Below are positions 1-6,803 of a stretch of 7,443 bases of DNA, one piece after another (position 1 is the first letter of the stretch; each line of letters opens with the position of its first letter). A program made the translations under genes and the position numbers. The notes beneath the pieces were generated by a model that had not been told where the DNA came from, did no database searches, and saw only the letters and a list, made by a program, of their open reading frames with translations. The stretch is taken from positions 1 through 7,443 of the forward strand of contig WTAK01000307.1 of assembly GCA_013139625.1 (NCBI GenBank), in the 5' to 3' direction. This stretch comes from Candidatus Delongbacteria bacterium (GTDB lineage: Bacteria > UBA4055).

Positions 1-636
1 ATCCTATAAATCCACCTATGTTATTTACGCCAGAAATTCGGTCATCAGAGGAGTGATATTGACTCACACAGCATACAGATATTGAATCGTCCACTGAAGT
101 ACCGATCAGTCCTCCGATATCATTGTCTGTACCAGATATTTTGCAATATGAGACAGAGCAATTAGTTATTACAGAATTCGTGCTTTTACCGGCTAATCCT
201 CCACAAGAACCTTTACCGATAATATCGATATCTTGTATTTGCACATTTTTAATTGTAGCATTTTGGATAACACCGAAAATACCTAAATTATCTGAAAGAG
301 GGTCATTTATAGTCGTATAAGAGATATTCCAGTAATAGTCATATTTGTAATCACTACCATACATTTCAACTTCATAGTTGCCCATGAAAGGTAAAGAATC
401 AGTGCCAATAGGAGTCCATAAAGAATCTCCATAATTCCAAAGAGGAATTAGATATACCTGATAAAAATGTTTATCAGCATGTTCAGCCCCAAGAAAATAT
501 CTGATACTATCAAGGTTCTCAGCTGTCCTGATAAGCCATGGATCTTCCTCAGTCCCTGTTCCACCTGCAAATTGAGCCAATACAGCAATATGTAAGGCTA
601 AAACGAGTAAAAATAAAAATTTCAGTTTGTTAACAT
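1..636 (-). pseudogene. GLUG-repeat secreted protein, partial, start frameshifted
   Basis: The reading frame is open from the signal peptide to the left edge, giving about 208 visible residues. It begins like the 799-residue paralogue upstream: a hydrophobic signal (KLKFLFLLVLALHIAVLAQ), then FAGGTGTEEDPWLIRTAENL, then a PIGT...FMGNY stretch and GLUG-type motifs (CGGLAG, IGGLIG, IGGFIG). This is a beta-helix-like repeat family found in exported surface proteins. The expected ATG (634-636) sits behind a GGAGG ribosome site, but compared with the paralogue one A is missing three codons in. From that ATG the frame therefore reads only four codons and stops at TGA (622-624). In the protein frame there is no ATG, GTG or TTG between the preceding in-frame stop (674-676) and the end of the signal peptide. 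It is either a recently broken gene or a sequence error at one base. The frame has no stop in the visible part, which fits a recent event. The C-terminus lies outside the window. Confidence 0.75.
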
Positions 637-650
637 GATTCCTCCGAGAG
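540..650 (-). repeat. Leader and signal-peptide direct repeat, copy A
   Basis: This segment covers the ribosome-binding site, start codon, signal peptide and first mature residues of the left GLUG gene. It matches 2971-3082 in the same orientation with about seven mismatches and one single-base gap when aligned by eye. Similarity falls clearly further into the gene and stops just upstream of the ribosome site. The copy here is the one with the missing base (two A instead of three after ATGTT on the coding strand). Confidence 0.85.
641..645 (-). promoter_or_regulatory. Strong Shine-Dalgarno site of the left GLUG gene
   Basis: The coding strand reads GGAGG four bases before the ATG at 636. The same arrangement precedes the intact paralogue. 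It marks the ATG at 636 as the ancestral start even though its present frame ends after four codons. Confidence 0.7.
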
Positions 651-668
651 GTTAATAAGGTACTAATT

Positions 669-3068
669 TTACTTCAACAATATCATTTTCTTAGTTGTAG
701 TTGAATTCAAAGTTTTTAAAGAATAAAAATACATTCCGCTATTCAAATCTGTAGCATTAAATTCAACAGAGTATCTTCCTGAATTTTGTTTTTTATTCAC
801 CAGTGTTTTAACCAATTCTCCTTTTGTGTTGAATATTTGAAGTTTTACATTGTCGTTGTATCCGTTTGGGATCATGTATGAAATTTTAGTAGTTGGGTTG
901 AATGGATTCGGGAAGTTCTGGTATAACACGCAATTTTGTGGTAGAATTTTACTATCATCGATTGATACATAAGTTTGCCGTTTTAAAATTGGGTAATCAC
1001 CTTTGGTCGGATAGCCGATACTCCAAGTATTTTCAAAATCCCAGTCAACATAAGTACTATCTGAATAAGGGGGTGTCATATCTGCAGTTGTTCTACCTAA
1101 ACCTCTTGCCGAAGTTGTTTGACCGCTTGATTCAATATCCCAGTAACAATTAGTAGCAGTTGAATAACCAGATCCAACTAGTCCACCCATTTCACTATTT
1201 CCAACAACACTACCTGTTGAGTAGCAATTTGTTATTGGCGATCCCATTATCCCGATTAATCCACCCACTTTAGATTCACCTTCAACACTTCCCGTAGCAT
1301 AACTATTTGCAACTCTGCCACTATCTGATCCCATAAATTCAACCATGTGTCCTATCAATCCACCTAAATATTCTGTTCCATAGACATCTGCTTGTGAATA
1401 ACAATTTAAAATGGAAGTATCCACCGAGACACCCAATAATCCTCCTACTTCTTCTAGCCCGGTAACAATTCCGGTGGAGGAGCAATTTGATATATTGGAA
1501 GTAAAACTATTGCCTATTAGAGCACCGCACCCTAGGTATCCAACTATATTTACATTTTCCAATTGTACATTGTTTATGTTAGCATTCCTTATTGCTCCAA
1601 ATAAACTTGCATAGTTAGCCGTAGAGTCATTGATAGTAATATTACTTATTGAAAAATATTCTCCTCCGTTATAATTGCCAGTAAATTCACTCTCGTAATG
1701 CCCTATTGGAATCCAGCCTTTTTCTTCGTTCCAAGGTATGACACCAAGATCAATGTTTGCTGTTTGTAAAAAATAAACACTATTTTTTCCAGTAAAATAT
1801 CTGATATTATTTAATTCATCCGCAGTTGACACCAAGTATGGATCTAATTCTGTTCCTGTTCCACCTGCAAATAATTCACCTAGAGGTGTAACTAGTCTTG
1901 CGCAAATACCTAGTCCGTTTGAGTTTTCCCCCACAACTTTATATGTATATTCACCATTAACCAATACTGTGTCAGTAATACTTATAAATTCACCTGCAGT
2001 TGGATTGGTGTATATCTTTATAATATCAAAATCTCGATATAAGTACACTGTATCAAGATCAGTTAAAAGGTCTCCATTGATCAAAGTATCTGGATTAGTC
2101 CATGACAAGTCAACGCTAAACACTCCATTTTGAGTGTCTGCTATAAGATTTGAAGGTGCCGTGGGACAAAGTCCAGATATGTCAGATTGCAGAAAAGGGT
2201 ATCCGTTATTCGTATTTTCCAAATCTTCTGTCCATATATTATCAAAATTCCAATATTCATATGTGTCTGAGGAATAATCATAGGTCATTTCATCAGTTCT
2301 TCTTCCTTCTCCACCAGCCGATGAATTTTGTCCGCTTGTTTCTGTATTCCAGTAGCAAAAACGAGTGTCAGCATTCTCATCATTACCGATTAACCCACCT
2401 ACATTATCATCTCCTGTTACAGTTCCGATTGAGTAAGATTTAACAATAGTATCAAAATATGGCATATCTGTAGACTTTCCTAATATACCACCAATATTGT
2501 CTGTTCCAGAAACATCAGAAGTGGTATAGCAATTTAAAACTAAATACCAATCTGCAGTACCTATAATCCCACCTACATTAGACACCCCTGATATTTCACC
2601 TGTAGTATGGCAATTTTCATTTGATGTAGCATAACCATAGCCAACCAATCCTCCGACGCTATTTCTACCTGTTATACTTATATTTATTAATTTAATGTTT
2701 TGCACCATTGACCAATCGCAAAAACCAAATAGACCTATAAAATCTTGTTCGGGTCTATTTATGGTAAGGTTGCTTATCTGAAATCCATTACCATCATAAT
2801 TCCCATCAAAAGCAGTCGAATCATTGCCTATTGGTTCCCAACCTTCACCTACATTCCATGGTGCAACTCCAAGATCAATATTTTCAGTTTGTAAGAAATA
2901 CTTGTCTGCATAATCAGTTCCTAAATAATACCTGATACTGTCAAGATTAGAAGCTGTTCTGATCAACCATGGATCTTCCTCAGTTCCTGAACCACCTGCG
3001 AATTGTGCCAATACAGCAATATGTAAGGCTAAAATGAGTAAAAATAAAAATTTCAGTTTGTTTAACAT
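669..3068 (-). CDS. T9SS-exported GLUG-repeat / fibronectin III protein
   Basis: A 799-residue protein predicted to be exported and attached to or released from the cell surface through the type IX system. Residues 1-21 form a signal peptide ending at AVLA/Q. Block 1 (about 23-300) has four GLUG motifs, VGGLVG 138-143, VGGIIG 165-170, IGGILG 192-197 and VGGLIG 223-228. A fibronectin-III-like domain (about 301-395) follows. Block 2 (about 400-695) has five GLUG-type motifs at 514, 541, 568, 601 and 627. Spacing is mostly 26-27 residues with two longer steps, as expected for turns of a beta-helix. Both blocks open with FAGG(S/T)GTE.DP and close with a CYW...SGQ..SA..G.(R/T)T..M signature (238-261 and 641-664), so they are an internal duplication. 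Residues about 713-799 are a Por-type sorting domain with QNFPNPFNPTTKISY and a final KKMILLK. The start is supported by GGAGG four bases upstream. GLUG proteins are often adhesins or surface-layer proteins, but the ligand cannot be told from sequence. Confidence 0.9.
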   Translation of the reverse strand: MLNKLKFLFLLILALHIAVLAQFAGGSGTEEDPWLIRTASNLDSIRYYLGTDYADKYFLQTENIDLGVAPWNVGEGWEPIGNDSTAFDGNYDGNGFQISNLTINRPEQDFIGLFGFCDWSMVQNIKLINISITGRNSVGGLVGYGYATSNENCHTTGEISGVSNVGGIIGTADWYLVLNCYTTSDVSGTDNIGGILGKSTDMPYFDTIVKSYSIGTVTGDDNVGGLIGNDENADTRFCYWNTETSGQNSSAGGEGRRTDEMTYDYSSDTYEYWNFDNIWTEDLENTNNGYPFLQSDISGLCPTAPSNLIADTQNGVFSVDLSWTNPDTLINGDLLTDLDTVYLYRDFDIIKIYTNPTAGEFISITDTVLVNGEYTYKVVGENSNGLGICARLVTPLGELFAGGTGTELDPYLVSTADELNNIRYFTGKNSVYFLQTANIDLGVIPWNEEKGWIPIGHYESEFTGNYNGGEYFSISNITINDSTANYASLFGAIRNANINNVQLENVNIVGYLGCGALIGNSFTSNISNCSSTGIVTGLEEVGGLLGVSVDTSILNCYSQADVYGTEYLGGLIGHMVEFMGSDSGRVANSYATGSVEGESKVGGLIGIMGSPITNCYSTGSVVGNSEMGGLVGSGYSTATNCYWDIESSGQTTSARGLGRTTADMTPPYSDSTYVDWDFENTWSIGYPTKGDYPILKRQTYVSIDDSKILPQNCVLYQNFPNPFNPTTKISYMIPNGYNDNVKLQIFNTKGELVKTLVNKKQNSGRYSVEFNATDLNSGMYFYSLKTLNSTTTKKMILLK

Positions 3069-3082
3069 GATCCCTCCGAGAG
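2971..3082 (-). repeat. Leader and signal-peptide direct repeat, copy B
   Basis: This is the intact partner of the repeat at 540-650. It spans the ribosome site, the start codon and the first 30 or so codons of the 799-residue gene. Here the run after ATGTT has three A, which keeps the signal peptide in frame. The near identity of this export module, against weaker similarity further into the genes, suggests recent duplication or gene conversion at the 5' end. Confidence 0.85.
3073..3077 (-). promoter_or_regulatory. Shine-Dalgarno site of the 799-residue GLUG gene
   Basis: The coding strand reads GGAGG (GGAGGG if extended), four bases before the ATG at 3068. It supports that start and matches the site before the downstream paralogue. 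Confidence 0.75.
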
Positions 3083-3171
3083 AAAAATATTTATAAGTAT
3101 TCTATGGTTGTCATTTTTAATATACTACCAAATAATTGTATAATCCATTATTATTTTCTGCAATTATCCCA

Positions 3172-3204
3172 TCCGGTCGGACACGGGGGTACCGACCCTA
3201 CGGA
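3172..3204. repeat. GC-rich inverted repeat in the divergent spacer
   Basis: In a spacer that is otherwise strongly AT-rich, these 33 bases are about 70% G+C. They contain GGTCGG (3175-3180) and its exact complement CCGACC (3192-3197) around an 11-base centre that includes five G in a row. Flanking TCC (3172-3174) and GGA (3202-3204) can also pair. No T-run follows on either strand, so it is not a standard terminator. It lies about 104 bases before the GLUG start and about 114 bases before the GlmL-like start. It may be a dispersed intergenic repeat, a protein-binding site or an RNA hairpin; the sequence does not decide. Confidence 0.6.
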
Positions 3205-3264
3205 ATTCATTTATCTACAATTCACCCTTCTTAAACATCACCTCATCAGAATTTTACTCTTTCT

Positions 3265-3292
3265 TTGTTATAAATTTTGTATTATCTATCAT
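3265..3292 (+). promoter_or_regulatory. Possible promoter of the GlmL-like gene
   Basis: TTGTTA (3265-3270) and TATCAT (3287-3292) are separated by 16 bases, matching the sigma-70 consensus at four and five of six positions. They lie 25 bases before the start codon. FCB bacteria often use other promoter forms, and AT-rich spacers produce such matches by chance, so this is only a candidate. Confidence 0.3.
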
Positions 3293-3307
3293 AGGATAAA
3301 ATTACTT

Positions 3308-3311
3308 GAGG
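3308..3311 (+). promoter_or_regulatory. Shine-Dalgarno site fixing the GlmL-like start
   Basis: GAGG lies six bases before ATG 3318, an ideal spacing. The alternative in-frame TTG at 3306 overlaps this site and has no good site of its own, so the protein should begin MTIQKIDSE. Confidence 0.65.
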
Positions 3312-3317
3312 CATATT

Positions 3318-6263
3318 ATGACAATTCAAAAAATAGACAGCGAAATTAAGCATTTACTTATTGTTGATATTGGAAGTACGACAACAAAAGGTCTTTTATT
3401 AGAGAATAAGGAAGGGAAACTTGTTTTCAATTCTCAATTTGATGCTCCAACTACGGTGGAAAAACCTTTTGAAGATGTTAATGTAGGATTAGAAAAGGTT
3501 ATTTTATCATTAGAAGAGAATAGTAATGTAAAGATATATGATACAGGAAAAAAGATACAGATCCCATTTTTAGCCACAAGTTCTGCCGGTGGAGGTCTTC
3601 AAGTTCTGTTATTCGGGCTAACAAAATCAGACACTGGAAAAGCAGTTGAAGCTTCTGCATATGGTGCAGGAGCAGTTATCATGGAAACTTTTACTGTCGA
3701 TGATAAAGTTCCTGAGATGGATAAAATGAGAATGATAAGAGAACTTCATCCTGATATGATCTTGATAGCCGGAGGTATAGATGGTGGTGGTATCTGGGGT
3801 ATCTTGAGGCAAGCAGAGATACTTTCACTATCAGAGCCAAGGTCAAAGTTCATGCCGGAAGAGAAAATACCATTGGTTTTCTGTGGTAATGTAATGGCAA
3901 GAGGATTCATCAAGCAGATGCTGGGTGATAGCTTTATTGTTCATACGACAGAGAACATCAGACCAAATCTGGAAGATTTTAATCCGCAACCTGTAAGAGA
4001 TAAAGTGCATCAACTCTTCATGGAAAATGTGATGGAAAATGCTCCAGGTTATAAAACAGTGACAAAACAAGTCTCTGAAGGTATATTGCCAACTCCATCG
4101 GGTGTGCAATTGATGATAAACAGCTACGCAAGAAAGCATAATGAGAATATGATCCTAGTTGATATGGGTGGAGCTACAACAGATGTTTTCAGTAGCATAA
4201 AATCTGAACTTCATAGGACAGTCTCTGCAAACATTGGAATGAGCTACTCTATTTCTAATATTTTAAAAGAAGCTGGGATCGGGCAAATACTTTTTAATAT
4301 AAACAATATTATTGAAGAAAAGGATGTCAGGAATTATATAGCTAATAAAATGCTACATCCCGCATATGTTCCTCAAAACCAAGAGGAAAGATTCGTAGAG
4401 CTATCTTGTGCTATCGAAGGTGTGAAGTATTCTTGGAGCCAGCATAAAAAGATGAATACGGAAGTACATCATATCGGATTCTTAGAGAGACGAAGAAAGA
4501 AATTATTCTCTGGAAATCTTGATGTTTTTGAAGAAGCATTAAATTTTAATACCAATAAAAATGTATTTTTTCAAAATTCAGATATAGATCTTCTTATAGG
4601 AGCAGGTGGTGTAATATCTTCGGCAAAGAACGATGAAGATGTTGTATTTATCTTAAATGAAGGATTTTTACCATCTGGAGTTACAGAGTTAGCTGTTGAC
4701 CGTCATTTCAAATCGCCACATTTAGGAATTCTTACTAAACTGAACGAAGAACAGGCATTAGATCTATTTGAAAATGAAACTTTGGATAAAATTTGTACAG
4801 TCATAGCACCTTTCGGTAAGATCAAACCTGAAAAGAATGTACTGATCTGCAAAGATTTGAATGAAAATAAAGAATTTACTATCAAAGCCGGATATGTAGT
4901 TTATCTAAAGAACGGTGGAAATTTCAGCATTAAAACGGAAAAAAATATTTCCTTAGGCTTAGAAAGTGATGAATATAATATTAATACAAAGTCATCTATT
5001 CTCATTGATTGCAGAGGTCGTGGTATCAATATGATCAAGAGTTCGATCTTCAAAGCTCTATATAGATCAGATGATAAAAGAGAGATGTCCTCTAATGTTA
5101 TAAAAGGTAGAAATAATATAATAAAAGGTAAATTTACCATTAGTAGATCATTACCGTATAAAGGTGAAATATTAGCAAATGTAGGTACAAGAGTTCAAAT
5201 AAACAGTGTTGTAGGTCAAAACCTTTTCAATCCCCCGAAAATATATATGATCGATATAAAAAGATTGATAGGTTTTAATAAGAAACTCTCAAAAGAAGAT
5301 ATCAAGAAAGGGCTAAGGATCAAGGAAGGTGATGTTATTGATTACGACCAGCCGGTATTTGAGTTACTAAAAGGAAATCAATTTATTCCTGTAGATTATC
5401 TGTCAAATGTAAGAGGCGAGGTTATTAAAATCGATGATTTTGGTATGATAGTTCTCAAAGAAGTTCAGGATTACGGTGATAAGCCTGTTAAAGTAAATAT
5501 TGCAAAAGCATTAAATATTAAACCTGGCTCTATAAATAAATATTTAAATTTTGGCTTAAATGCATTTGTGCTCAAAAGGCAGTTACTTGCGAATAAAGTG
5601 ACAGGGAATAGTAAAAATGATATGTTTGGTATGCTTGCAGGAATATTTCGAAGTGAGGATAAAGGTGGAATAACAATCTCTGAAGGAGAATATAAGTCTG
5701 TAAAATCTCCGAGTACAGGATTTATTACTGATATTGATAAAGAGACAGGAGAGATCACCATACAGTATAAGAGTAAGCCATATTTAATGCATTCATTTGT
5801 CAATGGTGTTGTTTCCAAAATTGAAAAAGATCTTTCTGTCGATATTGAGGTTGAAGGTGCATCAGCTGATTGCGTGATCGGTTTTGGTGGAGAGAATCAT
5901 GGAGAACTTAAGATCGCAGATGTAATGCTTGATAATTCTTTTGAGAATAAGATTGCTGTTTTCTTCCAACCGATTAGTTTAGATACACTGAATTTGGCTA
6001 AAACTTATAATGTGAAAGGTATCATTGCTCCGTCACTTGATAATAAAGACTGGGTTGATTTTTACGGAAAGGAGATCGGTGTTGCTTTGACAGGGAAAGA
6101 GGATATTGATTTTACGTTACTTCTTACTGAGGGTTTTGGGAAAGTTAGGATGAATAATGATTATCTTGAGTTTTTTAAAGAGATGCAGGGGAAGGTTGCA
6201 AGTGTAAATGGGCGAACACAGATCCGTGCAGGAGTTATCAGGCCACAGGTGATTGTTTCGTAA
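3318..6263 (+). CDS. GlmL/MutL-family ATPase with long C-terminal extension
   Basis: A 981-residue cytoplasmic protein. Residues about 10-471 match the GlmL/MutL family, actin-fold ATPases encoded with adenosylcobalamin-dependent mutases such as glutamate mutase and thought to act as their reactivase or chaperone. Visible motifs are phosphate-1 VDIGSTTTKG (16-25), ATSSAGGGLQ (86-95), DMILIAGGIDGGG (146-158), TENIRPNLEDFNPQPVR (211-227), ILPTPSGVQ (256-264), phosphate-2 VDMGGATTDV (281-290) and adenosine-site-like LLIGAGGVISSAKN (425-438). Classical GlmL is about 460 residues, so this is twice the usual length. Residues about 495-870 are rich in short beta strands and glycines and suggest barrel-type domains (for example around 612-633 and 794-845). 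The last 105 residues (VFFQPISLDTLNLAK to the end, including LLLTEGFGKVRM) look like another compact domain. I recall similar tails in long proteins of other phyla but could not verify this. The start chosen is ATG 3318 with GAGG six bases upstream; TTG 3306 overlaps that site. No mutase gene is in the window. Confidence 0.85.
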   Translation: MTIQKIDSEIKHLLIVDIGSTTTKGLLLENKEGKLVFNSQFDAPTTVEKPFEDVNVGLEKVILSLEENSNVKIYDTGKKIQIPFLATSSAGGGLQVLLFGLTKSDTGKAVEASAYGAGAVIMETFTVDDKVPEMDKMRMIRELHPDMILIAGGIDGGGIWGILRQAEILSLSEPRSKFMPEEKIPLVFCGNVMARGFIKQMLGDSFIVHTTENIRPNLEDFNPQPVRDKVHQLFMENVMENAPGYKTVTKQVSEGILPTPSGVQLMINSYARKHNENMILVDMGGATTDVFSSIKSELHRTVSANIGMSYSISNILKEAGIGQILFNINNIIEEKDVRNYIANKMLHPAYVPQNQEERFVELSCAIEGVKYSWSQHKKMNTEVHHIGFLERRRKKLFSGNLDVFEEALNFNTNKNVFFQNSDIDLLIGAGGVISSAKNDEDVVFILNEGFLPSGVTELAVDRHFKSPHLGILTKLNEEQALDLFENETLDKICTVIAPFGKIKPEKNVLICKDLNENKEFTIKAGYVVYLKNGGNFSIKTEKNISLGLESDEYNINTKSSILIDCRGRGINMIKSSIFKALYRSDDKREMSSNVIKGRNNIIKGKFTISRSLPYKGEILANVGTRVQINSVVGQNLFNPPKIYMIDIKRLIGFNKKLSKEDIKKGLRIKEGDVIDYDQPVFELLKGNQFIPVDYLSNVRGEVIKIDDFGMIVLKEVQDYGDKPVKVNIAKALNIKPGSINKYLNFGLNAFVLKRQLLANKVTGNSKNDMFGMLAGIFRSEDKGGITISEGEYKSVKSPSTGFITDIDKETGEITIQYKSKPYLMHSFVNGVVSKIEKDLSVDIEVEGASADCVIGFGGENHGELKIADVMLDNSFENKIAVFFQPISLDTLNLAKTYNVKGIIAPSLDNKDWVDFYGKEIGVALTGKEDIDFTLLLTEGFGKVRMNNDYLEFFKEMQGKVASVNGRTQIRAGVIRPQVIVS

Positions 6264-6276
6264 ATTATTATTTGTA

Positions 6277-6324
6277 GTTGCACCTGCATTGCAGGACAAG
6301 GGGATCAGATCCCCTTGTTGCAAC
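6277..6324. repeat. Perfect three-way-junction palindrome between convergent genes
   Basis: These 48 bases pair completely except for two. The outer stem is GTTGCA (6277-6282) with TGCAAC (6319-6324). The first arm is CCTGCA (6283-6288), T, TGCAGG (6290-6295). The second arm is ACAAGGGGATC (6296-6306), A, GATCCCCTTGT (6308-6318). The three helices abut with no unpaired base at the junction; in practice the tips would open to loops of three to five bases. The outer stem can continue past one A/G mismatch by two pairs (GT 6274-6275 with AC 6326-6327). AGGACA (6293-6298) could pair instead with TGTCCT (6328-6333). It begins 14 bases after the GlmL-like stop and ends 15 bases before the stop of the opposing gene. 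No T-run follows on either strand. A mobile extragenic palindrome, a two-way transcription stop or an mRNA 3' end protector are all possible. Confidence 0.85.
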
Positions 6325-6339
6325 GACTGTCCTATACAT

Positions 6340-6789
6340 TTATTTAATCAGAACCATTTTCTGGATCTTTGTAAATCCATTGGTTTCGATCCTGTAAAAA
6401 TACTGCCCTGATGTAAATTGATTCCCATCGAATGTAGAAGAATGCATTCCTGCTTTCACATCACCTTTTACCAGTTCTGAAACCATTTCACCTTTAATAT
6501 TATACACGTTTAGTTTTACGAACTGATCGTTCGGAATTGTGTATTGTATTGTGGTGATAGGATTGAACGGGTTCGGATAGTTGTGGCTTAATTCAAACTG
6601 CAACGGAATATTATCTTCAATACCCGTTTCTTCACCTTTTGTTTGTAAATACATTATCCCTGAACTTAACTCAATATTTTCATTGCTTACAGAACCTATA
6701 ACTCCACTACCAAGTGAAGAATCTAGGCTGAAAGCGAAAATTGAATTGAGAAGTGCCAGAGAGAATATAAGTGTTATTTTGTTTTTCAT
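6340..6789 (-). CDS. Small T9SS sorting-domain protein
   Basis: A 149-residue exported protein. Residues 1-20 form a signal peptide (MKNKITLIFSLALLNSIFAF). About 43 residues without a recognisable domain follow (21-63). Residues about 64-149 are a Por-type sorting domain with SHNYPNPFNPITTIQY and the closing KIQKMVLIK, the same architecture as the end of the 799-residue GLUG protein. Removal of both signals would leave only a short acidic peptide. The ribosome site AAAAGG lies seven bases before the ATG. The gene begins 14 bases after the stop of the minus-strand gene to its right, so the two are probably cotranscribed. In FCB genomes such short proteins sometimes come from genes eroded in the middle or encode tiny surface peptides; no function can be named. 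Confidence 0.85.
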   Translation of the reverse strand: MKNKITLIFSLALLNSIFAFSLDSSLGSGVIGSVSNENIELSSGIMYLQTKGEETGIEDNIPLQFELSHNYPNPFNPITTIQYTIPNDQFVKLNVYNIKGEMVSELVKGDVKAGMHSSTFDGNQFTSGQYFYRIETNGFTKIQKMVLIK

Positions 6790-6803
6790 TTTGTGACCTT
6801 TTA

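Noticed and set aside
622..636. Programmed frameshift rescuing the left GLUG gene
   Set aside because: The five-codon stretch has no convincing slippery heptamer and no visible stimulatory structure. A plain deletion or sequence error is simpler.
3306..3317. TTG at 3306 as the start of the GlmL-like protein
   Set aside because: The TTG overlaps the GAGG ribosome site that serves ATG 3318. The four extra residues add nothing seen in the family.
3104..3349. Plus-strand reading frame of 81 residues across the divergent spacer
   Set aside because: It has no ribosome site, overlaps the promoter and start of the GlmL-like gene, and reads through the GC-rich inverted repeat. The product has no recognisable domain.
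3627..5818. Several minus-strand reading frames of 60-115 residues opposite the GlmL-like gene
   Set aside because: They lie wholly inside a well-supported plus-strand gene, lack ribosome sites and show no domain. They are antisense shadows.
6277..6324. Integron attC site
   Set aside because: The outer repeats GTTGCA and TGCAAC do not fit the GTTRRRY/RYYYAAC core sites, there is no bulged-base pattern, and no integrase or cassette array is present.
6283..6330. Canonical intrinsic terminator
   Set aside because: The arm at 6296-6318 is a strong hairpin, but it is not followed by a T-run on either strand. Termination is possible but not shown.
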